Source: Sapria himalayana (Eukaryota > Streptophyta > Magnoliopsida > Malpighiales > Rafflesiaceae). From it: DNA of 64,000 bases. A program made the position numbers and the translations under genes. Location of the stretch: contig JAREIK010005489.1 of NCBI GenBank assembly GCA_029783825.1, forward strand, positions 1-64,000. Direction: 5' to 3'. This document shows, one piece after another, positions 48,219 to 61,947 of the stretch (within the stretch, counting starts at the first letter, position 1; every line of letters begins with the position of its first letter). Below the pieces are notes generated by a model, which saw only the letters and a list, made by a program, of their open reading frames with translations, was not told where the DNA came from and did not search any database.

Positions 48219-48257
<39 letters not shown>

Positions 48258-50819
48258 GATAGATAGAAAAATTGATAGACAAATAGATCAATAGATAGAC
48301 ATGTATATAGATAGATAGTAGATATAAAGACTATTATATAGATAGATAGATTGATAGGAAAATAGATAGATAGAGAGATAGATTGATTGATTGACAGATT
48401 GACAAATTAATAGATAGATAGATAGACAGATAGACAGATAGACCGATAGTTCGAAAAGAAGTTTGATAGATATATAAATAGATAGACAGATAGACACATA
48501 GATAGATTGATAGAGAGATAAACAAATAGATAGATAGACATATATTCATATTGATAGATATATAGATAGAATAATAATCAAATAGTCTGATAGACTACTA
48601 GAATGATAGATAGATAGATAAATAGAAATACTGTTAGACAAATAAACATTTAGATCAATTTACAGATAGATAGATACTTAGTTAGATATATAGACACATA
48701 TATTTTTAGACAGATTTTCAAATATACAGACAGACAGACAGACAGATAGATAGATATATAGATATATAGATATATAGATAGATAGATACACACATAAACA
48801 CCTTGAAAAATAGATAGAAAGATAGACAGATAGATATATAGACTGATAGACATATAGATATAGAAATAGATAGACAAATTTTAAGATAGATAGATGGATG
48901 GATAGATAGAGAGGCTAATAGACATAAATATAAATAGATAGACAGACAGATTGATTGATTGATTGATTGATAGATATAAATACATATAAAAAGAAAGAAA
49001 GATATATAAATAGATATATAGCTAGATAGATGAATAGATAGATAGATAGAGAGATAGATAGATAGATAGACATATTAATAGATAGTCAAATAGATAGATT
49101 GACATATAGAAAGATTGAAAAATAGATAGATAGATATAGATAAATAGGTGGATAGAAAGATTGACAGATAAATATTTAGAAAGATACACAGATAAACTGA
49201 TAGATAGATCGATAGATAGATTGATTGATAGACACAAAGGTTTATTAAAAAATTGATATAGAGATAGATATACCGGAGAGACATATAGATCAATATATAG
49301 ATCGGCTGATTGATTATTTGATTGATTTAATGATTGATTGAATGATTAATTGATTGATTGATATATAGATAGATAGGCAGATATAAAGATAGATAGAAGA
49401 TAAATAGATAAATTGATAGATTGATAAATAGAATGATAGAATGATAAAGATAGATAAATAAACTAATAGACAGATAAATAGATAGAAAGATAGATTAATA
49501 GATGGCTTGACAAATAGATATATAGAAAGAAAATAGAAAGATAGATAGAAAAACATACTGACAGACAGATATATAGATAGATAGATAAATAAATAGATAT
49601 ACACATAGACTGATTGATAGATAGAAATATAGAAAGATAGATAGATGGAAAGATAGTTAGGTATATAGGTTGACAGATTGACTAGTAGATATATAGATAG
49701 ATAGAAAATAGACAAACAAATAGATAGATAGATATCTAGATAGACAAAATTTTAGATAGAGAGTCATATGGATAGTTAGATAGATAAATATATATATATA
49801 TACACATAAATAGATAGATCGATAATAAAATTGACAGATAGGTAGATAGAAAAATATATAAATAGACAAATAGATTGATAAACATATAGACAAATAGACA
49901 AATAGATAGATAAGCTAATTGATAAATATACGCATAAATAGATAGATAGACAGATAGACTGATAGATAGATACTAGATAGATAGATAGATAGAGATCCAG
50001 ATATATAGATAGGATAGATAGATAATTAGATAAACATATAGACAAAGGATAGATACGTAGTTAGATAGATATACAAATAAATAGATAGATAGATAGATAG
50101 AAAGTTAGATAAATATATAGATAGATTGACAAATAGATAAAAAGATAGATAGATAAATAGATTGACAAATAGAAAGATAGATTGATATAGAGATTAACAA
50201 ATAGATAGTTAGATAGATAGATAGATAAATAAATAGATTAAAAAATACATAGAAAAATAGAATGATAGAGAGATATATAGTTTGATATATAGATAGATAA
50301 ACTGATAGACTGATAGACTAATAGACTAATAGATAGATAAAAAGATTGGTAGATCTATACATAGTTAGATATATAGATAGGTAGATACATAAATAGATAG
50401 ATAGTCAGTTAGATAGTTACACATATAGACACATAGATAGATACACATATAGATAGATAGACAGAAAGATAGATAGATAGATAAACAAATAGACATATAG
50501 ATAAAAGTCAGATTGACATATATAGTTAGATAGATAAATAGATAAATGGATAGTTATATAGATAAATAAATAGATAGATAGACAGATAGACAGACAGACA
50601 AATAGATAGATAGATAAATAAATAGATAGATAGATAAATAGATAGATAGATAGATTGATTGATTGATATATAGACAGAAAGATAGAATAATTGATTGATA
50701 TATAGATAGATAGAAATCTAGACAGATAGACATATACACATATACACATAATGATGGATAGATAGATAGACAGACTGAATGACTCATAAACATTAAAACT
50801 GATTGACAAATAGATAGAT

Positions 50820-50858
<39 letters not shown>

Positions 50859-51026
50859 TAAATAAATAATTAGGTATATTGATTGATAGATATGTATGCA
50901 AGTAGATAAATAGATAAACATATAGATAGACAAATAAAATGATAGACTGATGGACATATAGATATATAAACATATAGACATATATACATATAGAAAGATA
51001 TAAAAATAGACAGATGAATAGCTAGC

Positions 51027-51430
51027 ACTAAAAGAAAATGTCTGTTTAGCTTTTGAAATTTAGCTATGGAAAAATTCATAGTTAAATAGCAAGGCTTTAG
51101 CTATGGAATAAAAAGAAATTTTAGATTTTACATTGAATTACAAATTTGTGATGTAATTGGGATGGAAATTTTCGATTTAAAATTGTCCCTAGCTAATATT
51201 GTCGTAGATTTTCACAAAAAGAAAATTGCAAATTTTGCAACAGATTTACCAAAGTATTCTCCTTATCTAAACCCATCGCTAAATAATTATTTAAAGTTTT
51301 GTATGATTTTATATTTATTCGCAAACAATTATTCCTTAAATGTTAACTTTCTCAAAATATATGCATTTAGCTAGGAATTTTTTCCTAGCTATTTGGGCTA
51401 GGGATAATGTTAGGTGCTAATGTTTAATGA
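51027..51430. repeat. Right-type subterminal region of element D
   Basis: TTTAGCTATGGAAAAATTCA, TCCCTAGCTAA and TTTAGCTAGGAATTTTTTCC units, fewer and more diverged than in B. A 70-codon open frame at 51162-51374 overlaps these repeats and shows no domain. Confidence 0.7.
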
Positions 51431-53095
51431 TTTAACTTTTTTTTAATATATTATTTGTTTTAATATTTTATTTAATTTTGTATATTAAATGTATATCATG
51501 GTTTATAGATGAGCGATGCTTGAAAGTTACATTCGCTTCATATAATTTTAAAAATAGGATATTATAAATAAATACTTTTAAAAATATATAAATACAAAAA
51601 AAATTTATATTAATAAGAACTAAAATAACATTTTTAATGATTATCAAATTTTTAAAAAATTATACAAAAAATTTTTCTAAGATTATTAATTAAGAAATTT
51701 AAAAATTTATATTTAAAATACATTAAATAATTAATTCTATAATTATAATAATTATTAAAGATATTTTAAAAAATAAATGAACATACATTAAAATTTCTAC
51801 TAATAAAAAACTAAAATAATTCTTTGTATGATTGAATATAAAATAATTACAAAAATATCTGAATTAACGAATAAACTAGTAAATATTAATCTTATTTTAT
51901 GTTAAAAAAATAATTTTATGATTATAAAAAACTTTTAAATAAATAATTACTAAAAAATTTGAAAATTTTGAATTATAAAAGAAATTAAAAATCTTTCATT
52001 AAATTTAAAAGAAAATAAATTAATATTTAAAGATAAATACATATATGTTTGCCCCTACTGAAATTTATAAGAATTAAATAATTGAGTTAAATTTTTAATA
52101 TTTGCTTTTAATATTCCGTCTTTTTCAAAATAATTAATATAACATTTTTTAATGATCTCCTCTCTTTAAGTAATTTTTAGAATTTTATAAATTATAAATT
52201 TTATCAAATAATATGAAATTTTATGCCTTTACAAATATTTCTTATTATCTTCATACAAATTAATATGAATTATTAAATATTTATAACCATAAAATATATA
52301 TATTTATATATTTTTTAACATAAATAGTATTTATAATTCTTAGGAGAGTGGCTTGAAGACATATCATCTTTTCATGTGTGCCTTGCTATATCAAGTTTAT
52401 AAATTTTGAAGCCATTTAATTTATTTTTCTAGTTAGAAAGCCAAACATCTATTTTTAGAAATTATTTATATATTTACTATTTAATCAATTTAATAATTAA
52501 AAATTGTAAGGTGTTTGTTTATTATGCGTGCCTTGCTACACACACATTAAATTATTAAAAATAATATATTAAGTATAAAAAAGGTGAGTCTATATGTTTT
52601 ATATATATTTATTGTTTTTTAATGTTTTGCTAATTAAAAATTAAAACATTTATAAAATTTTAAAACTTAAAAAACCATATCTTTTTGTCCAGAGAAAACT
52701 CTAAGTCTCTAACTAGTGTCATCTACCTCTCTTTCTCAACACGGATAAACCAAAACAAAACCTGATAGTGGAGTACGAGTATTTACTTCAGCCGTGAGTT
52801 TCTTATCGATTTGAGGTGTGCCTTCTACCCTTTCTCTTCATCGCTTATCATAATGCAGTAGTGTTTGTTTTGATTCTAATATTTTTTTTCCAATTTCATA
52901 TATTCCTAGCTTGTGTATATTCTCCAATAAACCTGGCTTACTAGTCCTCACACGGATGTGTTCATCTTTTTTCCATCTATTTTGCCACATAGACAGGCTT
53001 GTGGCTGTGTGTATTTTTCCACGGATGTGTTAGTCACAAAGAGAGGGTTAGTGTTTGGGTGAGGAGTGTGTATATAACAACATATTTAATATTTA
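51431..53095. other. Right interior of element D, no gene recognised
   Basis: AT-rich, homologous in inverse orientation to 41140-42200 as far as about 52560. From 52690 to 53070 there is a more balanced stretch (GAAAACTCTAAGTCTC, CTACCCTTTCTCTTCATCGC, CACGGATGTGTT) of unknown origin, possibly captured. No reading frame supports a product. Confidence 0.5.
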
Positions 53096-53225
53096 CATAA
53101 TAAATTTTGTAAATAAGATGATCCCAAGATTAATAACACATAAATATATATATGTGTATTTTACTATATGTATAACTATAAAAATAGTATACATAACTAA
53201 ATATAAATATAAAAACATATAATAT

Positions 53226-53261
<36 letters not shown>

Positions 53262-55260
53262 ATATAAAACTATATATAAATGTATTTAACAATATGTATA
53301 TCAAAATATAACTATATATAAATGTATATATCTACATTAATACCTATGCATAACGTTATGTCTAAATATATATAATTACATGAAAAAATATATTTAATTA
53401 CATCTACAACATGTTTAACTACATTTATAACTATATGTATAACTATGTGTGCAATTACACATGTAACAATAATTATAATTAAAACTTATAACAACATATA
53501 TATAACTATATGTTAAAATATATATGTATAACTATTTATAAATATTTGTATAACTATATAAAACTCTTTATAACTATATTTAATTATATTTGTAACTATG
53601 TAAACTATTTTTATAACTATATTTAACTATATATAACGATTTTTTAACTATATAATAATTTATAACTATTTATATAATTTTATATAACTATATTTCTAAC
53701 AAAATATACTATACATATAATAATATATAACTATATATAATTGTAATTTACCATTTTTATAACTATAAAAACATTATATATAACTATAATTTTAACTACA
53801 TACATATTTATAACTATATCTATAATTAAATATAATTATATATAAATCTATTTATACTTAAATATACTATAGGTATAAGAACATATAATTATAATTAATT
53901 TTCTTTTACTATATGTATAACTATAAAAACTCTATACATAACTATATTTAAATATATAATTAACAATATATATTTAATATACATTTCTATATATTAGTAT
54001 ATAAAAATGTATTTAACTATATCTATACCTATGCATAACTATATGTATAAATAAATAAAATTATATGAAAAAATATATATTCCTACATGTTTAAATATAA
54101 GTATAACTAGATGTGTAACTATATGTAAAATCACATGTAACTATATTTATAATTACATGTATAATAACATACAACATTATGTTTAACTATATGTGTATAA
54201 CTATTTATAATTATTTGTATAACTATATAAAACTTTATAAAATTAATCTAACTATATTAGGCATAATTTGTTATCCTGACAATTTTTAGTAGCTCGTGGA
54301 GATTGAACTTGCAACCTCCAAGGAGGCGCACATCTATTTCAAGAATCAGTGTATCGAGCTATTAGTTTTTGATGTGTAAATACACACACACACACACACA
54401 TCCACCCACATTAAATTGATGTTTATAATATATAAATATAAATATAAATATAAATATAGATGTTTATAATAAAATATTACAACTATAAATCTATATGTTT
54501 GTTAATAACTTAGTATATATTTATGAATAACAAAATATAACTACTCGTATTAATATATATATATATATATTACAACTATAAATATTATATTTATAATAAA
54601 ATATAACTATAAATAATTCTATCTTACTATATGTATAACTATAGAAACTTTATACATAACTATATTTAAATATATAATTAATAACATATATTTAATATAC
54701 ATGTTTATATATTAGTATAAAAAATGTATTTTAGTATATCCATACCTATACTTAACTATATGTATAAATATATGAAATTATATGAAAAAATATATATACA
54801 TACATGTCTAAATATAAATTTAACTATACATGTATCTATATGTATACCCACATGTAATTATATTATAATTATATGTATAAAAACATACAATATAATGTTT
54901 AACTATATATGTATAACTATATATAAATATTTGTATAACTGTAAATAACTCTATATATACAAATATAACATTATTTTTTATTATGTATACATATATGTAA
55001 ATCTATATAATTTTTTATAACTAATTTGTATACATTATTTTTAATTATGTATACATATATGTATATATAATGTTTGTAACATTGTATACATTTATGTATA
55101 TCTACTTATAACTAATTGTATGCATATAACTATATATAACTACTTGTATGCATATAACTATATATAACTACTTGTATGCATATAACTATATATAACTACC
55201 TGTTTAACTATATGTAACTATTTATAACTACATTTACTATATGTATACTAACATATAATT
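53096..55260. repeat. AT-rich repeats of element D, holding the empty ARF site
   Basis: ATATAACTATA-type sequence, the reverse complement of the AT units in A and B. At 53871-53883 AGGTATAAGAACA is the single-copy reverse complement of the 13-bp duplication flanking the ARF copy in B. A three-times repeated ACTACTTGTATGCATATAAC unit occurs near 55140-55200. Confidence 0.75.
54257..54372 (-). mobile_element. Possible tRNA-derived SINE fragment
   Basis: On the minus strand the order TAGCTCGATACACTG, GCGCCTCCTTGGAGG, GGTTGCAAGTTCAATCTCC resembles a tRNA-like SINE head with A box, middle part and B box. It interrupts the AT repeats of D, is absent from A and B, and is bordered by a (CA)n run at about 54381-54400. 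No clear poly(A) tail or target duplication was seen. Confidence 0.4.
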
Positions 55261-55904
55261 ATATATGGGATAATACTAATTTGTTGCATTAACTTGAAAT
55301 TAAATGGAAAAAAGATATAATATCAACAATTTTTAAGCACATAATATGAGAGTATCCATTGGTCAGGCTCATATATGGTATAATACATATAAGGGTCGTA
55401 CTCTTACATAATGTCATCCCTTGGGCCTCAGGCTCATATATGAACTTATGTATGACAAAAGATGTAATATTTGATAGGTTTGTACAAAAAAATTTCTTTT
55501 TCTTTATGTAATTTCTCATTCTGCCACTGCATTTTCTGTGTCTCTCTCTCCCTCTCTAATTCTTTCTATGTCATTCTCTTCCTCTTTTTCTTTCTGTGTC
55601 ACACTCTCTCTCTTATTATTTTTTTTCTCGCTCTCCTATATTGCTTGTTCTCTCTCTCTCGCCCCCCTCTCTCCCTCTCTCTCCCTCTCTCTCCCACTCT
55701 CTCCCTCTCTCTCCCTCTCTCTCTCTCTCTCCCCCCTCTCTCTCCCTCTCTATCCCTCTCTCTCCCTCTTTATCTCTCCCTCTCTCTCTCTCTCTCCCTC
55801 CCTCTCAATCTCTCCCTCTCTCTCTCTCTCTTTCTCCCTCTTTCCCTTTCACCATTTCTCACTCCCTCTTTTTCCCCTTTCTCTCTCTCTTTCTCTCCCT
55901 CTCA

Positions 55905-55942
<38 letters not shown>

Positions 55943-56300
55943 CCCCCATCTCTCCATCTCTGCCCCTCTTTCCCATTCCACCTTCTCTCTATCTCTCTCC
56001 CCCTCTCCTCCTTCAAACTTTAAATGTATTTCTTTTTTGCTTTCCTTTCTTGTGCATTATCATATTTTGCTTCCCTTTATCAAGTATTTCTATGATCTCT
56101 ATTAATCTTTATCGTGCTAAAAATTGCTTTATCTATTCATGTAGATTCTACAAACATATTGTCTTTATATTCACAATATTTAATTTTTAAATATTAATCT
56201 ATAAGTAATTTTATTTAATTATTAGTATATTTTGAAGTAATAGAATGTTTAAATCAAAAAAATGATTGAGCATTATTTTTTGTAAATAAAATAGGGTAAA
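55261..56300 (+). promoter_or_regulatory. TNP2 upstream region of element D with CT-rich tract
   Basis: Shared blocks (CCCTTGGGCCTCAGGCTCAT, ATGACAAAAGATGTAATATT) lead into an approximately 480-bp CT tract (55535-56015). Then come AAATGTATTTCTTTTTTGC and about 250 bp of AT-rich leader before the TNP2 start. Spacing and order match B in reverse. Promoter or leader function is inferred. Long Ser/Leu/Pro frames across the tract are artefacts. Confidence 0.6.
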
Positions 56301-59300
56301 ATGAGTTTAGATCATCAGTGGATGTAGAGTAGGTTTATGAATTGAATTTTGAATAAAGATTTTTTGAGTGGATGGAGAAAAAATTAAGTGTCCATGTAAT
56401 CATCGCAAGTGTCTATTTATCCCTTTTAGTTATGCAAACACTTTAAGATACCATTTGGCTAAATATGGCTTTGTGCCAAATTATTTTGTTTGGATTTATC
56501 ATGGAGAAAGTACAATGGCTCTGAACATTGACCAAAATGAGGTTACTGAATCATTTGCTTGTCGTGAAGAATCATCAAACACATACCTTAGAATGATCAC
56601 GGAAGTTGCCGATGCTGACTTCAATATGGATTACATGGATGAACCACCTAATCTTGAAGCTCAGAATTTTTATGAAATGCTTAATGCTGTAGATAAAAAG
56701 TTGTGGCATTATTGTAAAACACATTCGCAATTGTCACTTGTGGCTCGACTAATGAGCATTAAGTCAAAAAATCATATGTCTGAGAAATAATTTGATCACG
56801 TGACAAAAATGATGAAGAAGATTATTCTGGATACTAATTTGATCACTAACAACTTTTACATCACTAAGAAGTTACTACGAGGGATGGGTCTGCCAGTGGA
56901 AAAAATTGATTTTTGTTACAATGAATGTATGTTATATTGGGGTGGTGATAGTGATTTAATTAGCTGTAAGGTTTGTGATCATCTTCGATTTAAGAAGGTA
57001 TCTCGTGTTGTACATACGCGACAAAAATTGAAAGTTGCATTTAAAATGTTATATTTTTTATTAATTCCTCGATTACATAGATTATTTGCATCAAATGCTA
57101 CAGCAAATGATATGAGGTGGAATACTGAGCATGAGGTGGAAGAAGGGGTAATGCATCATCCATCAGATTCACTTGCTTGGAAGCATTTTAATCATATACA
57201 TCAAGATTTTCTAGCTGAAAGTTGAAATATGAGATTGGATCTCTACACTGATAGATTTCAGCTATTTGGGCAATCTAGATAACAGTATTCAACATGACCA
57301 GTGATCGTGATACCTTATAACTTGACTTCATTGTTGTGTAAGAAGGAGCAATATATGTTTTTTGTCAATCTTGGTTCCATGGCCAAACAATTTGAAAGAC
57401 ATTGCTGGAAGTTTTCTTACAGCCTCTTATTGTAGAGTTAAATCATTTGTTGGATGTTGGTGTGAATGCATATGATATCTCAAAGAATAAAAATTTTATT
57501 ATGCTGGTGGCCCTTATGTGGACGGTAAGTGACTTTCTAGCTTATTCAATATTTTCTGGCTAGAGTACTGTAGGACGATTCACATACCCATATTTCATGA
57601 CAAATTCTGATGCATATACCATCAAATTTAGTAGTAAATAGTCATGGTTTGATAACCATCATAAGTTTCTACCTATGAATCATCTATTTTAAAAAAATAA
57701 AACTGTATTTTGAAAAAATAAAACTGTGATGATAGTTGCACCAGCAGTTCGTTCAGGGATGATATTATGATAGAGATTCAAAGTTTGGGTTTAAATAAGG
57801 TAACTGAAAAGGATGCTACTAGAAGTAATGGACCAATAGGCAAAATATTTTTCGGGAGGAAACGTAGTATATTTTGGGATTTGCCCTATTGGAAGTCCAA
57901 TTTAATTCATCATAACTTAGATGTAATGTATATTGAAAAAAAGTGTTTGTAAATATTTTCAACACTATCCTTAATGTAGACGAAAAAACAAAAAATACTT
58001 TAAATTCAAGACATGAGCTGAATGATTACTATCGACGTCCTGAATTGAAACTGAATGAGGCAACAGGAAAAGTTTCTAAAGCTTGCTACACACTTGATAA
58101 GAAGGCAATAAAGATATTATGTGAATAAGTTAAAATTTTGAAATTCCCTGATGGATATGTGTCAAATATGGGTAGATGTGTGGATATGAAGAATCTTAAG
58201 TTATTTAAAAAGAAAAGCCATGACTATCATGTATTTATGCAAAGATTAATACTAATTGTATTGAATGAATTACTTCCCCTAAGTATTTGGAAGGTCCTTA
58301 CAGAACATAGTTTTTTTTTCAAATAGATATCTGCAATCACAATCAAAATAGACGACATGGTGAGGCTGGAGAATGTCATTCCACTTATTATTTGTAAGCT
58401 TGAATGGATATTCCCACTGGGTTTTTTTGACTCAATAGAGCATTTACCGGTCCATTTAGCATATGAAGCAAGAATACTATGGGCTAGTGCAATACAGGTG
58501 GATGTATCCTTTTGAGAGGTAAATACATATAATTTGATGTGTTTTATTATTTCATACATTAAGTAATATTGTAATTTAATATAATTGAAACCTAATATTG
58601 TGGTTGTAGGTATCTTGGTTAGTTGAAATTGAATGTTAGAAACAAGGCAAAAGTTGAAGGTTCAATTTTCAATGCATATTTAGTAAAAGAAACATCATCA
58701 TTTTGTTCTTATTATTTTGAGGATCATGTCTATACAAAGAATAGAAATATACCTCGGAATGTTGAAGGTCATGTGATGGTAAAAGATGATTCTACGGACA
58801 AACTATCCATCTTCAAGCACCCTGAAAGAGCATTTGGAAGAGTAATGAAAAGATGTATGACAGATGAAGAGTACAAAGCAACCCGGAGCTACGTTTTACT
58901 ATATTGTGAAGTGATTGCACCATATATTGAGTATGTATACCCAAAATGGTTGCAGGTTTAATCATATTTTAATTTTATCTTTTAAAGGAATTATTAAAAT
59001 TTAATATACTTTTTTCTCTATTTTTATATTTGTGTAGTATTTATGGTGAGTAGTTAAAATATAGGTAACCAGCAATTTCTAGCAATCATGTCGATTATAT
59101 GCTAGAAACTAAATTTATGAATTGGTTCAAAAATTATGTGAGAATTATTAATTTTTAAATGGAGATTGATCCTTGAAATGGAGATTCAAATATTTTCATT
59201 CGGAATCTATGTAATGGCCTGTTTAGATATGTGACAACCTATCCTTGGTATTTTGTCAATGGATATGAATTTAACACAATCAGGCATGATTCTTCTAAAA

Positions 59301-59915
59301 CAACAATGAATAGTGGTGTATGCATTAAAAGCTTAGGTTATAGTATAGATGAGATTGATTATTATGATCAACTAAAAGAAGTTATTGAGTTGGAGTATTC
59401 TTGACTCTACAATAATACGATTGTATTATTAAAGTGTGAGTGGTTTGATCCGACACGAAATGTGGGCACTAAGATTCATTCGGATTATAAGTTAGTTGAT
59501 TTGAACCATAAACATAGATATAATTGATATGAGCCATTTATTATGGCAGTTCAAGCCGCTCAAGTATATTATTGTACATATCCGAGTTTATCTCGTGATA
59601 AGAGTAATTAGGTGGGTGATTTGCAAAATCAAAGATCGATCAAATTTTGAAGAACAAACATCTCACTAAAGAAGTGCAGACTTACATATTGCACTGACAT
59701 TCAAGGAAGATGACATAAATAATATTGAGCCTGTGCATGTAGATGAAGAACCAAAAAATTAATGTGACTCAAATGATGGCCTATTAAAAATTGAAGATGA
59801 TCAATTTCTATCTGAAGATGAGTTTGAACTTCTATCAGAATTAGATGAAATATCAGAAGATCTATTGGAGGATGATAGTAATGCCAATAATAAAACTATT
59901 ATTATTTTATTATAA
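56301..59915 (+). pseudogene. TNP2-like CACTA transposase (TNPD type), element D copy, multiply broken
   Basis: The start region MSLDHQWM at 56301 is followed by a stop and frameshift. Then come the transposase-associated domain (56368-56790; KIKCPC, LAKYGFVPNYFVWIYHGE), the CMLYWGGDSDLISCKVCDH region (56800-57225) with SLAWKHFNHIHQDF, and a heavily damaged Transposase_21 core (57226-57760). Later blocks are LNKVTEKDATRSNGPIGK, KRSIFWDLPYWKSNLIHHNL, CYTLDKKAIKILCE, FPDGYVSNMGRCVDMKNLKLF, KSHDYHVFMQRL, a DUF4218-like part with NKAKVEGSIFNAYLVKE (58623-58961) and a DUF4216-like domain (59200-59600). The acidic tail ends near 59915. More of the C-terminal half is readable here than in B. Stops and shifts rule out a functional protein. 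Confidence 0.88.
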
Positions 59916-60033
59916 TATTAAACTATCAAAGACTACTATATTTTATTAAAATCTATTTGTGTGTTTTATTCTAAAATTCATGCTTGTTCATCATATCTGT
60001 ATTATTTGTTCTATGTCTTATTTTGTACAGTAG

Positions 60034-61947
60034 ATGGTGCATAAAGGACTCGGTCATGGTGGAAGTAGACGTGGACATAGAAATGAACCAAATTCATCTA
60101 GTATGTTAGAACATGTTACAAAATTAGTATCATCTCATACCCACCATATCCATACTTCAACATCATAATCAACATCTCTATTTATATCACCTTCACCATC
60201 ATTGAGACCTCTATTATCACCTTTATTAGATATAAGCCCACCACCCATTGTGCTTCATGCACACACTTTTGATCAATCTCTATCTTCTACACAACATTTT
60301 ACACCGATAATTCTCCCATTTACAAAACCAATGACATCATCAAATGTCATGTCTTCCTCTAATGTCAGTGTAAAGTTAGTAATTAAGATTGTGGATTTTA
60401 GGTAAAAGAAATATGTAAATATAACTTGAAAAAAAAATTTGATGTTACTGTTAGTGGTTTTTTTATATTGTTATGATTTGATGGTTTTCAATGTTATTTA
60501 TTTGATTGTACAGTTTTATTCTATCTCACAAGTATTCGACTATAATTACAAAGTCTTTCAAGAAAATGGCTGATTATAAAGTATTCTCCTAGAAAAAAGT
60601 TTCTAAATCGACAAAAAAGTCTTATTTTAATGACTTTCAGGTAAAAATAACAAAACAAATGCATTAAAAATTAATTATCTAATTACTTAACTATTATGTT
60701 AGTTATTATTCAAGCAGTAAATAATTATGTTATTGTTGTTAATATAAATTCTTTTGTGATGTTTCTATATATAGAATTAGTGCACATGGGCACTCAAATT
60801 TGATGGAAAGATAAAATTAATTATGGGACAGCAAAGCTGCTCAATGTATTCTGATTTTGTCCATAAATTAAAGAATATAAAAAAAGAAATGATTTTATAT
60901 CCGAGAATGACTAGCCTGAGTGGCTTAAGTATTGGGAGGAGCCACATGTGAAGAAAAAATCAGATATTACCAGCAAAAATTGATGAAGAGAGGTAGCTGG
61001 ACTAGGTACATGAATCTGTCGACACATAGGAGGGTCAAATTCGAACATTGAGCACGTTTGAGATTTGGTACAATTTTAAAATTTTAAACATTTATATATT
61101 TAGTCATTGTCCTAATTTTCCAATAAATCAAATCTCTGCATGGTTTTATTTATTTTGTTAAATTTTTTTATCATTTGTTTTTTTATGACTTAATAAAAAC
61201 ATATTCTAGGCTAGAGAATTGGGTGGAGATCCCAATTTTTATGAGATTTTCAGAAAGATACAAGTGAATAAAGTAGATGATCTGTTTGTTGGCAACAAGT
61301 TTCAGATGATTACTATAAGAATTTGTTATATTAATAAAATTTCATAATACTATAGTACATTTTGAAAATTGTTTGGAATGTAAAATATTTATTTTATTTT
61401 ATGTATATCTAGAATAGAATTTTTTTTTATTTTATCTCATGAACTAATGGAGGAATGTGTGATAGCTACTCATCAACACGTTGAGGATTCAATGGATCTT
61501 CAACTAATTGACTATGATCCTATTTATTTGGAGACCATATTAAGTCGTAAAAAGTAGTGAGTGTACGACATCGGTTCGAAGGGAGTGACATTTTGTTGTA
61601 GTAGTCGTGCTTCTAATTCAACTGTCTCAGCAATGGTGGATGAGGCAATCGAACAATAAGCAATGAAAACAAATGAACATATTGTAGTTATGGGGACCGA
61701 AATGAAAAAGAAGGATGAATAGATATCTCATTTGAAGGAAGAAATATATGAAATTAAAGAACAGAAGGATGTGCATTATACTAATTTGATGGAAGAGATG
61801 CAAGAAATTAAAGAAATGAATGCTGAGATGAAAGAAATTAATAATGTAATGCAACAGTAGATGTCCTATATGGTGTCACAGTTAGTGGCATTGATGCAAC
61901 AGATAGCATTCCGAGATCTAGCTACGAAACCTAAGAGGAGAGGATAG
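60034..61947 (+). pseudogene. Ptta/En/Spm-type plant transposase (Transposase_24-like), element D copy
   Basis: An ATG at 60034 opens MVHKGLGHGGSRRGHRNEPN, the basic N-terminus. A Ser/Pro-rich segment (60202-60405), intron-like AT-rich gaps, a block with GRIK-like and YWEEP-like motifs (60780-61060), a GDPNFYEIF block (about 61215-61255) and an exon with EECVIATHQHVED (61445-61560) follow. The coiled coil MKKKDE..ISHLKEEIYEIKEQKD lies at 61700-61860, and the tail AFRDLATKPKRRG ends at TAG 61945. It follows TNP2 by about 120 bp on the same strand. Several in-frame stops are present. As in the other copies, the coiled coil suggests a multimeric DNA-binding role in the active ancestor. Confidence 0.8.

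Larger units (their letters stand above)
43059..51025. repeat. Degenerate (TAGA)n tetranucleotide array of about 8 kb
   Basis: TAGA/GACA/AATA steps in four-base phase run from the terminus of B to the terminus of D. It is the same repeat type as at 1-4519 but in opposite orientation. It contains GATT-rich patches (for example 48940-48970, 49310-49365), several TA tracts and internal longer-range duplications. The many minus-strand open frames translate to Leu-Ser-Ile-Tyr polymers and are not genes. Confidence 0.95.

Noticed and set aside
43150..51079. Many minus-strand open frames of 60-248 codons rich in Leu, Ser, Ile and Tyr
   Set aside because: Same cause: the (TAGA)n array read on the minus strand. 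The periodic residues look like membrane segments but reflect the DNA repeat.
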